Of a stretch of 64,000 nt of DNA, positions 25,128-33,749 are shown one piece after another. A program made the position numbers and the translations under genes. The DNA comes from Gammaproteobacteria bacterium (GTDB taxonomy: Bacteria > Pseudomonadota > Gammaproteobacteria > Steroidobacterales > JABDKV01), in contig JAOTXU010000004.1 of assembly GCA_029862165.1 (NCBI GenBank), positions 107,288 to 171,287 on the forward strand, written 5' to 3'. Numbering within the stretch: position 1 is the first letter of the stretch; each line of letters starts with the position of its first letter. The notes beneath the pieces are model-generated. The model did not search any database. It had not been told where the DNA came from and saw nothing but the letters and a program-made list of their open reading frames with translations.

Positions 25128-25952
25128 CTAGGCCAGAAAAGCCGCGCGTTCGATGTCAACGAAATTCCCCACCGTAATGGTTTGTTCATGATCCACGATA
25201 TCGATATCCAGGGGCTCCAGATCCTGCGCGCCATTTTCGATACGGCAACGCTGACGATACATTTCGACTTCATCCAGGCCTTCACCGAGATTGTTTCGAC
25301 GCCCAAAACTGGTGGGACACGGTGCAAGTACTTCGATAAAACAAAAGCCTTTCTTGTTCATCGCCCGCAAAACGGCATCGGTGAACTGCCGGACGTGTAG
25401 CACCGTCCAGCGTGCAACGAAAGAGGCGCCCGCCGCCTTGGCCAGGTGCGGCAAATTAAACGGGTGCTCGACGCTGCCTTGCGGCGCCGTCGTACCTTTC
25501 GCGCCAACCGGTGTTGTTGGTCCAACCTGCCCACCAGTCATGCCATAGTTGAAGTTGTTAATGCAGATCACATTGAGGTTGGCGTTACGGCGCGCCGCGT
25601 GAATGAAGTGATTGCCGCCGATCGCCATCAGATCGCCATCACCACTGATGACCGTTACCGTCAGCTCGGGGTTGTATACCGCTATTCCCAGTGCAAAGGG
25701 CAACGCGCGGCCGTGTGTCGTGTGATAGGAATCAACATTGACATAGCCGGCTGCTCTGCCGCTGCATCCTATCCCGGACACGCAAACATGCCGGTCCTCA
25801 TCGACCCCGAATTCGTTAATGGCATGCACATAACTGTGGATCACGGTTCCAATACCGCACCCGGCACAAAGTATGTGCGGTAACCGATCGGCACGCATAA
25901 GGTGATCGATCGGGTGTACGACGGAAAAACTACTATCAGTCTGGGTATTCAC
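25128..25952 (-). CDS. korB: 2-oxoacid (2-oxoglutarate):ferredoxin oxidoreductase beta subunit
   Basis: A 274-residue TPP-binding subunit: C-A-G-C-G-I-G (Cys29/32), G-I-G-C-S-G-R (Cys63), G-R-A-L-P-F-A-L-G, then the TPP motif G-D-G-D-L at 104-108 ending in N-N-F-N-Y-G-M-T-G-G-Q. The cysteines fit the [4Fe-4S] site of this subunit family. The start overlaps the alpha-subunit stop by 4 nt. OorB/KorB-type sequence favours 2-oxoglutarate as substrate, by comparison with known families. Confidence 0.92.
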   Translation of the reverse strand: MNTQTDSSFSVVHPIDHLMRADRLPHILCAGCGIGTVIHSYVHAINEFGVDEDRHVCVSGIGCSGRAAGYVNVDSYHTTHGRALPFALGIAVYNPELTVTVISGDGDLMAIGGNHFIHAARRNANLNVICINNFNYGMTGGQVGPTTPVGAKGTTAPQGSVEHPFNLPHLAKAAGASFVARWTVLHVRQFTDAVLRAMNKKGFCFIEVLAPCPTSFGRRNNLGEGLDEVEMYRQRCRIENGAQDLEPLDIDIVDHEQTITVGNFVDIERAAFLA

Positions 25953-27130
25953 GACTTGATCACCTCGAGTATCGCTTTTGGCGTCGGCATCTCACCACCG
26001 GCGTGGTTCAGACCGACAACAGGCAACTGTGTTATCCGTTCTATCTCCCGGCGTAGTTGACCCAGATTGACCTCCGGAACGATGAATCGCTGCACCGAAC
26101 CCTTGTTAATGAGTCGCTCTATCCGGGTTGCGGGAAACGGCCAGATTGTTTTGGGTCGCAACAGACCGCACTTCAGTCCGTCAGAACGCGCGTAGTCTAC
26201 GGCCGCACGTGCCGAGCGCGCGGTACAGCCGTACGCAATTACCACGGTTTCCGCATCGTCTACATGCCGTTCCTCATAATCGATAATGTCTGGGGCGTTG
26301 AGACGCACTTTGTCAATGAGCCGGTTGATCAACTGATTGTGCGTGTCGGCGGTCAAATGCGGATAGCCACGTTCGTCGTGCGTGAGACCGGTCATATGAA
26401 CCTTGTAGCCTTCGCCGGCATGTGCCATTGGCGGGACGAGATCTTTGTCGGGCGCGTAGGGCAGGAACGGTTCAACACCAGGCTTGGTTTGTGGACGTTT
26501 TCTTGAAACATGTGGAATCTTATCCGCGTCCGGGATAACCACACGCTCGGCCATGTGACCGACCACTTCGTCCATCAGAATAAATACAGGAACTCGATAA
26601 CGGTCCGCTGCGTTAAACGCATCGATGGTGAGTTCGAAACACTCCTGCGGGGATGAGGGACAATAAGCGACGACACCATAGTCGCCATGCGAGCCCCAAC
26701 GTGCTTGCAGGATATCGGCCTGCCCGACCATCGTCGGCAAACCTGTAGACGGTGATGCACGCATCACGTCGACTATCACTATCGGGATCTCCATCATCGC
26801 GGCCAGACCAATGTTCTCCATCATGAGACTGAAGCCAGGACCGGAAGTCGCGGTAAAACTACGCGCACCCGCAACCGACGCACCAATGATTGCGGCGATG
26901 CTGCCGAGCTCGTCTTCCATCTGCACATACTTACCCCCGACAGCCGGGAGCCGCGTGGCCAAGTGTTCTGCGACCTCTGTCGAAGGGGTGATTGGATAGC
27001 CGCCAAAAAAATCGAGCCCCGCTGCCATTGCGCCCTCGGCGCAGGCATGATCGCCAAGCATGAAATGCGTGCCGGTCACTACGCGCGAGACCGGTTGCGG
27101 CGGGACGATTTTTGCTGCGGTCTTAGCCAT
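25949..27130 (-). CDS. korA: 2-oxoacid (2-oxoglutarate):ferredoxin oxidoreductase alpha subunit
   Basis: A 393-residue subunit with G-D-H-A-C-A-E-G-A, Y-P-I-T-P-S-T-E-V, A-T-S-G-P-G-F-S-L-M, and the M-T-G-L-T-H-D-E-R-G-Y-P segment typical of KorA/OorA. It lacks a fused gamma domain, in line with the separate korC. ATG 27130 has AGGGA 5 nt upstream and overlaps the delta-subunit stop. ATG 27145 would add five residues. Confidence 0.93.
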   Translation of the reverse strand: MAKTAAKIVPPQPVSRVVTGTHFMLGDHACAEGAMAAGLDFFGGYPITPSTEVAEHLATRLPAVGGKYVQMEDELGSIAAIIGASVAGARSFTATSGPGFSLMMENIGLAAMMEIPIVIVDVMRASPSTGLPTMVGQADILQARWGSHGDYGVVAYCPSSPQECFELTIDAFNAADRYRVPVFILMDEVVGHMAERVVIPDADKIPHVSRKRPQTKPGVEPFLPYAPDKDLVPPMAHAGEGYKVHMTGLTHDERGYPHLTADTHNQLINRLIDKVRLNAPDIIDYEERHVDDAETVVIAYGCTARSARAAVDYARSDGLKCGLLRPKTIWPFPATRIERLINKGSVQRFIVPEVNLGQLRREIERITQLPVVGLNHAGGEMPTPKAILEVIKS

Positions 27131-27422
27131 CTGAATCCCTGTCATCGTCGGAAGACGTCGTGTAGATCGCCAGTTCGGGACAAATCAGATCGCAGTACTT
27201 GCAATGTACACAGGATGTTTCCTTACCCTCGGCAACTATCGGATAGTGATAGCCCTTCGTATTCATCTCCTTCGTGTAGACCAGCACCTGAGTCGGGCAA
27301 TATTCAATGCAGTAGCCACACTCTTTGCAACGCTCGGCGATGACGTGCACGTCGCCAACTGGCACACGGGCCAAAGGCATGTCCATAGGTCGTCGTTGTG
27401 TGATGTCATCGTCCGACTTCAT
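27123..27422 (-). CDS. korD: 2-oxoacid:ferredoxin oxidoreductase delta (ferredoxin-like) subunit
   Basis: About 99 residues with two [4Fe-4S] motifs, C-K-E-C-G-Y-C-I-E-Y-C-P and C-V-H-C-K-Y-C-D-L-I-C-P, the OorD/KorD pattern. It relays electrons from the catalytic subunits to external ferredoxin. First gene of a D-A-B-C unit, the order known for oorDABC of Epsilonproteobacteria. Start ATG 27422 is chosen because the upstream residues look non-conserved. No good Shine-Dalgarno is seen. Confidence 0.88.
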   Translation of the reverse strand: MKSDDDITQRRPMDMPLARVPVGDVHVIAERCKECGYCIEYCPTQVLVYTKEMNTKGYHYPIVAEGKETSCVHCKYCDLICPELAIYTTSSDDDRDSDG

Positions 27423-27580
27423 CGATTTTATCCACGCTGCCTGGCACGAGCACGCCACGAACTGTCGCACACAGGTGATATTTGACCAAACCCCGGCGGA
27501 CACCGGAATTACGGTATATGCCTACTCGGGCGGACCGGTAGGCCCTGGCCCAACAGATTGTGCTCGCTCCGCCCGGTCGG

Positions 27581-27781
27581 CTACAGTTTTCCGTGCTCCA
27601 AAGGCCGTTCACGGTGCAGCAGAATCCATTCTGCATGTTCATCCAGAGCTGCCTCGCCGAGCGCTTTCAGAATACCGAGCTTGTCATCGGTTGTGTCCGC
27701 ACGATCCACGGATATTCGTGAAAATGCGTATGTTTTCAGGGAATTCCGCGAGACTGCATCCAATCCGGGTTCGGCTGGCAT
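27581..27781 (-). CDS. Possible small ORF upstream of korD, unrecognised
   Basis: 66 codons with a plausible acidic/hydrophobic composition (L-G-I-L-K-A-L-G-E-A-A-L-D-E-H-A-E-W). There is no clear Shine-Dalgarno, no recognised family, and an overlapping open frame on the opposite strand. It could be a relic. The rest of 27423-27831 shows no gene and should hold the promoter of the kor operon and that of the next + strand gene. Confidence 0.2.
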   Translation of the reverse strand: MPAEPGLDAVSRNSLKTYAFSRISVDRADTTDDKLGILKALGEAALDEHAEWILLHRERPLEHGKL

Positions 27782-27831
27782 CTATGTGGTGAATACACCA
27801 AAAAGCCTTTAGTCAAACTTGGAGCAGAGTA

Positions 27832-28194
27832 ATGGATGAATTTTGGATCCCCATCGTCATGTTCGTATCGATCGCAGCCGTTTTGGGTCTGTGGTTGTAT
27901 TTTCGATTCCGCACACGCAGCGCCCTGCAGCTCACTGTACGCACGGCCATCGAAAAGGGTCAGGACCTGTCGCCTGAATTGCTGGACCGGCTCGGCCAGC
28001 CAAAATCATCGGCGTACGCCGACTTGCGGCGCGGCGTGATTTCGATCGGACTCGGCGCCGCTTTCGCAATTTTTGCATTTGTACTCGATGAGCAAGATGC
28101 AGTTCGGCCGCTGCTTGCCGTTTCAGCATTTCCTTTTGCTGTCGGTGTAGCATACTTGGCGCTATGGATGTTTGGGGGAAAAGACGACTCTTGA
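27832..28194 (+). CDS. DUF6249-like small membrane protein
   Basis: 120 residues with an N-terminal membrane helix (I-P-I-V-M-F-V-S-I-A-A-V-L-G-L-W-L) and a basic R-F-R-T-R-S stretch. An A-I-E-K-G-Q-D-L-S-P-E-L-L-D-R-L-G linker follows, then two more helices. The linker is the hallmark of DUF6249 proteins, which are commonly next to ECF sigma genes. GGAG lies 8 nt upstream. It is followed by the sigma gene after 24 nt, so it is probably part of that unit. Confidence 0.75.
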   Translation: MDEFWIPIVMFVSIAAVLGLWLYFRFRTRSALQLTVRTAIEKGQDLSPELLDRLGQPKSSAYADLRRGVISIGLGAAFAIFAFVLDEQDAVRPLLAVSAFPFAVGVAYLALWMFGGKDDS

Positions 28195-28218
28195 CGGCGC
28201 AGCCGCTATGGGGTGCCC

Positions 28219-28758
28219 ATGGCGGCGACTGATGAGTCATTAATCTCCCGGGCAATAGTCGATCATGATACGCAAGCCTTTGACGAGTTGGTTCAGCGAC
28301 ATCAATCGCGGGTACGCGGATGGTTACGACACCTGGCGGGTGACCCAGCATTGGCTGACGATCTGGCACAAGAAACCTTTCTTAGAGCGTGGAAGAAAAT
28401 TGCAACGTACAAAGCAAAGGGAAGTTTTGAAGCCTGGCTACTCACGATTGCCCGCAACGAGTTCTTGCAAAACAAGAGAAAATCCGGTCGCGAAACCGGA
28501 CACTTGGAGCGCCTGCAGGCCGAAACCACCACCGATAATAGTGAGTCGCAGGAATATCACGGTGAAGGCGCTGATGCCGATCGTTTTCTCGAGATACTCG
28601 GACCCGACGAGCGCGATATCATGATATTGGTTTATGGAATCGGCTTGAGTCACAACGAAGCCAGTCACGTTTCTGGTTTGCCGCTGGGAACCGTCAAATC
28701 GCATGTGCGGCGTGGTGTATTGAAAGTCCGTGAAAAGTTTGGTGTTACGGGACGATGA
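28219..28758 (+). CDS. ECF-type RNA polymerase sigma factor
   Basis: 179 residues with region 2 (F-D-E-L-V-Q-R-H-Q, D-D-L-A-Q-E-T-F-L-R-A-W) and region 4 (L-S-H-N-E-A-S-H-V-S-G-L-P-L-G-T-V-K-S-H-V-R-R-G), the sigma-70 family ECF layout. ATG 28219 is chosen with GGGG 5 nt upstream; GTG 28213 is possible. The stop overlaps the next gene, a likely anti-sigma factor, by 4 nt. The stress signal is unknown. Confidence 0.93.
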   Translation: MAATDESLISRAIVDHDTQAFDELVQRHQSRVRGWLRHLAGDPALADDLAQETFLRAWKKIATYKAKGSFEAWLLTIARNEFLQNKRKSGRETGHLERLQAETTTDNSESQEYHGEGADADRFLEILGPDERDIMILVYGIGLSHNEASHVSGLPLGTVKSHVRRGVLKVREKFGVTGR

Positions 28759-29201
28759 GTAACGAGATCGAAGGACAGGAGGAATTTGCGATGCAAGCCA
28801 TGTTCGGCCGCGAGATACCGCCGGTCGCCGATGATGGTTTCTCAAAAACCGTACTCGTACGGGTACGCCGGAAGATCTGGAAACGGCGAGTGACACTGCT
28901 GTCTGCGACAGTGCTTGGTTTGGTAATAGCATTGCCTACCGTGGGCCAGTTGTTACTTATGCTGAGCAACGAATTGGTGGCGCTGGCTGCTCGCGCCGAG
29001 ACGTCCGACACATTAGGCCAGCTTGGATCTCTCGCCTCACTACTGCCGTTACGCGAGACTGCCCAGATCGCAAGTGACGAGCTGAAGAATTTCAGCGCGC
29101 AGATAAGTCCGGTTTCCTGGTACCAGCAAAACCGCCTACTTGTCGGCGCCGGCCTGCTGTCCCTCGCCAGCCTGTTTATGACCCATATACTCGATCGCTA
29201 A
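28755..29201 (+). CDS. Putative anti-sigma factor or sigma-coupled membrane protein
   Basis: 148 residues with two hydrophobic segments, about 46-75 and 127-144, and no recognised zinc-binding H-x3-C-x2-C motif. Position is the main evidence: ATGA overlap with the ECF sigma gene. It could hold the sigma factor at the membrane. No database-level family is recognised by eye. Confidence 0.6.
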   Translation: MSNEIEGQEEFAMQAMFGREIPPVADDGFSKTVLVRVRRKIWKRRVTLLSATVLGLVIALPTVGQLLLMLSNELVALAARAETSDTLGQLGSLASLLPLRETAQIASDELKNFSAQISPVSWYQQNRLLVGAGLLSLASLFMTHILDR

Positions 29202-29287
29202 GGGCCTTCGGCACGTACTGCCCCCTATTCGCCGGGTTTTCATGCAAACTAGGCCCATGCCGAACCGATCATCGGCGGAGACCCAAT

Positions 29288-30799
29288 ATGGAGCAACTAT
29301 CAGGACTGGACGCCGGGTTCTTGTACCTGGAAACAGGCAACATGCCGATGCACATAGGCAGCCTGGCAATCTACGACCAATCGACCGCTCCGGGCGGGCA
29401 CGTAGGCTTCAAGGACATCCTGAGTTACTTCGAAGAGCGGCTACATAAAGCTCGCGCCTTTCGTCAGCGCCTGGCGCGCGTACCACTGGGGCTGGATCAC
29501 CCGTACTGGATCGAAGACCCGGACTTCGATCTGGAATTTCACATCCGACATATCGCATTACCACAACCCGGTGATTGGCGTCAGCTTTGTATTCAAACAG
29601 CACGGCTGCACGCACGGCCACTCGATCGCAATCGGCCCCTGTGGGAGGCCTGGGTAATTGAAGGTCTGGATAACGTACCGGGTGTGCCGCAAGGCAGCTT
29701 CGCATTGGTGACAAAATTTCATCATGCCGCAGTCGACGGAGTCTCGGCGGCGGCGATTGCAGCGGCGTTCCACGACCTCAGCCCGGATGCGACGACAAGC
29801 GAACCGGAAAATGTATGGCAGCCTGATCGGTTTCCTACATCGGTTGAGTTACTTGCTCGCGGCGCGGTCAATACCCTGCGACAACCGCTCGCAGTGGCAA
29901 AGCTAACAGCCCGTAATTTACCGACACTGCTAAGCCTCGGTAAAGGACTGCTCACAAATGAGTTCGGCATGAAGATAAAAGTGCCACGCACCAGATTCAA
30001 TGACAACGTGTCGGCCCATCGCGTTTTTGATGGCCGAACTTTTTCGTTGGATGAAATCCGTACCATCAAGGAGAGCGTGGCAAATGCCACGGTCAACGAT
30101 GTTGTTGTGAGCTTCTGCGGCGGTGCTCTACGTAAATACTTACAGTCAAAAAACGAGTTACCCGAGGAGAGCCTGGTCGCGATGGCACCGGTATCAGCAC
30201 GACCAAAATCCAAGCACGCCGCCGCCGGCAACATGATATCGACCATGAGTCTGCCGGTATGCAGCAATATAGCCGATCCCCTGGAGCGATTACGTGCAGT
30301 GAACGCCGAGAGCCGGCGTGCCAAGAAACTGACCAGTACGATGGGTGCCCCACTGGCGGCAGAGGCGGCGCAATTCCTGCCTTCGACTACGACCGGTCTT
30401 TTTGCCCGGGCCTACGCCCGCGCCGGTTTGGCAAAACGCCTGCCACCGATTTACAACACCATCATTACCAATGTCCCAGGTGTAAATGCGCCACTGTATT
30501 CGATGGGCTCAAAGATGGTCGCCAGTTTCGGGCTGGGACCGGTTGCCCACGGACTGGGGCTGTTCCAACCCGTCGTCGGTTATAACCATGAGATCAGCAT
30601 TAGCGCGATCTCCTGTCGGGAGATGATGCCCGATCCGTCTTTTTATTGTGACTGCCTGGAGGAATCGTTCGAAGAACTCAAGGCCTCCGCCGTCAAGAAA
30701 GCCATGCTAAGAGGCAAGGAAAAACATAACGGTGGTGGCGGCAAGAGATCCGAAGCACCGAAACCGGAAGGTGCATCGGAATCCATTTCACCCAACTGA
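29288..30799 (+). CDS. Wax ester synthase / diacylglycerol acyltransferase (WS/DGAT)
   Basis: 503 residues beginning M-E-Q-L-S-G-L-D-A-G-F-L-Y-L-E-T, the WS/DGAT opening, with R-P-L-W at 116-119 and the catalytic H-H-A-A-V-D-G at 145-151. The C-terminal N-V-P-G segment is present. It transfers acyl-CoA to fatty alcohols or diacylglycerol, making neutral storage lipids at the membrane. GGAG upstream supports the start. A lipase-like hydrolase gene follows after 50 nt, suggesting a storage-lipid unit. Confidence 0.93.
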   Translation: MEQLSGLDAGFLYLETGNMPMHIGSLAIYDQSTAPGGHVGFKDILSYFEERLHKARAFRQRLARVPLGLDHPYWIEDPDFDLEFHIRHIALPQPGDWRQLCIQTARLHARPLDRNRPLWEAWVIEGLDNVPGVPQGSFALVTKFHHAAVDGVSAAAIAAAFHDLSPDATTSEPENVWQPDRFPTSVELLARGAVNTLRQPLAVAKLTARNLPTLLSLGKGLLTNEFGMKIKVPRTRFNDNVSAHRVFDGRTFSLDEIRTIKESVANATVNDVVVSFCGGALRKYLQSKNELPEESLVAMAPVSARPKSKHAAAGNMISTMSLPVCSNIADPLERLRAVNAESRRAKKLTSTMGAPLAAEAAQFLPSTTTGLFARAYARAGLAKRLPPIYNTIITNVPGVNAPLYSMGSKMVASFGLGPVAHGLGLFQPVVGYNHEISISAISCREMMPDPSFYCDCLEESFEELKASAVKKAMLRGKEKHNGGGGKRSEAPKPEGASESISPN

Positions 30800-30849
30800 T
30801 CAGTGCCGAAACCTAAAACATTAACAACCAGAATGCGAGGTGTGACAAG

Positions 30850-31617
30850 GTGAGTGCCAGCGACATCAGCCGCCCATCCCTGACGATGCAGTTACTCGAA
30901 ACCCGCGCAATCGGCGAGTTGTGCGCCTATGCCTGGTCGTATCCGTTTCTACACCTCGCACCCAGGGGTGACGGCCACGCTGTCCTGGTACTGCCGGGTT
31001 TTCTGGCAAGTGGCAGATCGACTTTTCCATTGCGTCACATCCTAAAGCGCCTGGGTTACAAGGGTCATCGCTGGAAACTGGGTCGCAACCTCGGACCGGC
31101 AGGAATCAATGACAAAGATGTGCTTGCTCGTATGCACGAATTGCGGGTCCGCTACGGCCGACGGGTGAGTCTGATCGGGTGGAGCCTCGGTGGTCTTTAT
31201 GCGCGCGAGTTGGCCTGGCGGGCACCCGATGATGTACGCATGGTCATCACTCTGGGCAGTCCGTTTCGTCATCAGGAACATACAGCGGCAACCTGGATTT
31301 ATAACGAACTCCACGGTAATCATCTCGATCATGTCGACCCTGAAGTGCTCGAACGCGTCGAAGATGTGCCACCTGTTCCCTGCACATCTATTTACAGCCG
31401 CAGCGATGGCGTCGTGCCGTGGCAGTGTTCACTGGAAGTGGCGTCTGACAGGACCGAAAACATCCGTGTCTATGGCAGTCACTGTGGTCTGGGCCACAAC
31501 CCGGCAGCGCTATGGGCGATATTCGACCGCCTTGCGCAGCCCGCCGATCTATGGCAGCCGTTTGAGCGCAACCTGTGCAGGATGTTCAGCTATCCCAAGC
31601 CGGATACACTGATCTAA
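30850..31617 (+). CDS. Alpha/beta hydrolase (lipase-like)
   Basis: 255 residues with the nucleophile elbow G-W-S-L-G-G, an oxyanion region V-L-P-G-F-L-A-S-G, a D-G-V-V-P-W-Q section for the acid and G-S-H-C-G-L for the catalytic His. Family: PGAP1/LipA-like hydrolases. Start is GTG at 30850. Downstream of WS/DGAT on the same strand, it could act on stored esters. Substrate unknown. Confidence 0.82.
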   Translation: MSASDISRPSLTMQLLETRAIGELCAYAWSYPFLHLAPRGDGHAVLVLPGFLASGRSTFPLRHILKRLGYKGHRWKLGRNLGPAGINDKDVLARMHELRVRYGRRVSLIGWSLGGLYARELAWRAPDDVRMVITLGSPFRHQEHTAATWIYNELHGNHLDHVDPEVLERVEDVPPVPCTSIYSRSDGVVPWQCSLEVASDRTENIRVYGSHCGLGHNPAALWAIFDRLAQPADLWQPFERNLCRMFSYPKPDTLI

Positions 31618-31695
31618 AGGTCGCCCTACGGGTCAAACTGGGCTTGATGCTGTGTTTTTTCGGTATCATGCGCAACGCGTTATTCTGGAGGCTCC

Positions 31696-33744
31696 ATGAA
31701 ATCCTTGTCTATCACTTTACTCTTGTCACTATCACTTGCGGCGTGCATGCAGCCCGCCTCGCTGCCGAGCCAATCGGCCTCCAAGCCTGCCTTGCAAAGC
31801 GGCGTGGACAAAAGCGGCTTTGATCCGAGTGTTCGGGCTCAAGACGATTTTTTCGAGGCCTACAATGGCGGCTGGCTCCAGAACACCGAGATTCCCTCCG
31901 ATCAGGCGCGCTGGGGTTCTTTTAACATTCTTCACGAGAAATCACAGAACGACATCCGCGCCCTGGTTGAAGTAGTGAGCCGACAACAGAACGTGGCTGC
32001 TGGCAGCGCCGCACAAAAGATACGCGATTACTACAATGCATATATGGACCAGGAAAGCGCTGACCGCAAGGGCATTGATCCGATCCGCGATGAATTACAG
32101 CAGATTGCCTCGGCCCGCGACATGGACGATATCTACAGACTATTTGCAAACCTTGGTGTCGTTGGCATTAACAGCCCCTTGGGTGTTTTTGTTTTTTCGG
32201 ATGCCCGCGACGCGAATACAAACGTCGTCTACATCAGCGAATCAGGTCTTAGCCTGCCCGACAGGGACTATTACCTGGAAGACAGCGAGCGGTATGCGAA
32301 GGGCCGCGAACTATTCAAGACCTATGCAACGGCCGTATTCGAAATGGCCGGTGTTGACGATGCTACGGCAAAAGCGGAACAACAATTGGCGATCGAAACC
32401 CGGCTGGCCGAGGTGCACTGGACCCGCGAAGACAATCGTGACCCCGTCAAGTCTTACAATCCAATGAACCCGACAGAACTGAAGGCGCTGACGCCTGCGA
32501 TTGACTGGAACCTGATGTTTGATCAGGTCGGTATTCCGCCCAGAGACCGGTACATCGTTTCGCAACCCAGCTATTTTTCAGCCGTGAACGACATCCTGAC
32601 CGAAACACCCGTATCGGCCTGGAAGGACTACCTGACCTTTCACACCGTGAGCACGTTTGCATCGATTCTGGGACAAGAACTCTTCGCGCTGAACTTTGAA
32701 TTCCGCAGCAAGGGTCTGCGAGGCGTAGAAGAACCGCGCGCACTGTGGAAACGGGCGGTGTCCTCAACCAACGGCAATATGGGTGAACTATTGGGCCAAC
32801 TCTATGTTGAGAAACATTTTAGTCCGGATGCCAAAACCCGCATGATCAAAATGATCGATAACCTCGTCGCCGCCTACGATGAGTCCATACGCGGCCTTGA
32901 TTGGATGGGAGAAGAAACCAAGGAGGAGGCCCTCAGGAAACTGTCAAAGTTCACGCCAAAAATTGGTTATCCTGATAACTGGCGCGACTACAGCGCGCTA
33001 AAGGTCGTCGCCGGTGACCTGGTAGGCAATATCAAGCGCGCACGGACATTTGAGTTCCAGCGCAATATCAACAAGCTGGATCAGCCAGTCGACAAGACTG
33101 AGTGGTTCATGACTCCGCAGACTGTCAACGCTTACTATAATCCGTACTGGAACGAAATTGTCTTTCCGGCCTCAATTCTGCAGCCACCATTTTTCAACGT
33201 AGCTGCAGACGATGCGGTCAATTACGGCGCGATTGGCGCTGGTATCGGACATGAAATCGGTCACGGTTTTGACGATCAGGGCCGAAAATTTGATGGCGAC
33301 GGAAACTTACGAGACTGGTGGACGGAAGAAGACAACGCAAGATTTGAAACGCGCAAAAAGAAGTTGGCTGCTCAATACAACAGCTATGAAGTTATCGACG
33401 GACTTACCATCAACGGCGAATTCACGTCGGGCGAAAACATTGGTGACCTGGGTGGTCTTAGTATTGCCCTGAAGGCCTATCGTATTTCGCTAGCTGGCAA
33501 AGAAGCGCCGGTAATCGACGGCATGACTGGTGATCAACGCTTCTTCATTGGCTGGGCACAAGTCTGGCGAACCAAGTCACGCGACGAAGAGACTAAACGT
33601 TTGCTGACAATCGACCCGCATTCACCCCCAAGATTTCGCGCCAACGGGGCGGTCGTCAACATACCCGAGTTCTATTCGGCTTTTGACGTACAAGAAGGCG
33701 ACCAGATGTATCTACCACCAGAAGACCGCGTACGCATTTGGTAA
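31696..33744 (+). CDS. M13 (neprilysin/PepO-type) zinc metallopeptidase, lipoprotein
   Basis: 682 residues. N-terminal lipoprotein signal with lipobox L-A-A-C at residues 14-17. N-terminal M13 domain has D-D-F-F-E-A-Y-N-G-G-W. The C-terminal catalytic domain has N-A-Y-Y-N-P, the zinc site H-E-I-G-H-G-F-D-D-Q-G, and G-E-N-I-G-D-L-G-G with the third ligand. It cleaves peptides outside the cytoplasm. GGAGG 5 nt upstream of the ATG. First of three metalloprotease genes in tandem. Confidence 0.95.
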   Translation: MKSLSITLLLSLSLAACMQPASLPSQSASKPALQSGVDKSGFDPSVRAQDDFFEAYNGGWLQNTEIPSDQARWGSFNILHEKSQNDIRALVEVVSRQQNVAAGSAAQKIRDYYNAYMDQESADRKGIDPIRDELQQIASARDMDDIYRLFANLGVVGINSPLGVFVFSDARDANTNVVYISESGLSLPDRDYYLEDSERYAKGRELFKTYATAVFEMAGVDDATAKAEQQLAIETRLAEVHWTREDNRDPVKSYNPMNPTELKALTPAIDWNLMFDQVGIPPRDRYIVSQPSYFSAVNDILTETPVSAWKDYLTFHTVSTFASILGQELFALNFEFRSKGLRGVEEPRALWKRAVSSTNGNMGELLGQLYVEKHFSPDAKTRMIKMIDNLVAAYDESIRGLDWMGEETKEEALRKLSKFTPKIGYPDNWRDYSALKVVAGDLVGNIKRARTFEFQRNINKLDQPVDKTEWFMTPQTVNAYYNPYWNEIVFPASILQPPFFNVAADDAVNYGAIGAGIGHEIGHGFDDQGRKFDGDGNLRDWWTEEDNARFETRKKKLAAQYNSYEVIDGLTINGEFTSGENIGDLGGLSIALKAYRISLAGKEAPVIDGMTGDQRFFIGWAQVWRTKSRDEETKRLLTIDPHSPPRFRANGAVVNIPEFYSAFDVQEGDQMYLPPEDRVRIW

Positions 33745-33749
33745 TAAAG

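Noticed and set aside
23195-27422. Complete reductive TCA cycle
   Set aside because: Only the KGOR and PFOR steps are here; no ATP-citrate lyase or citryl-CoA genes in the window, so carbon fixation is not claimed.
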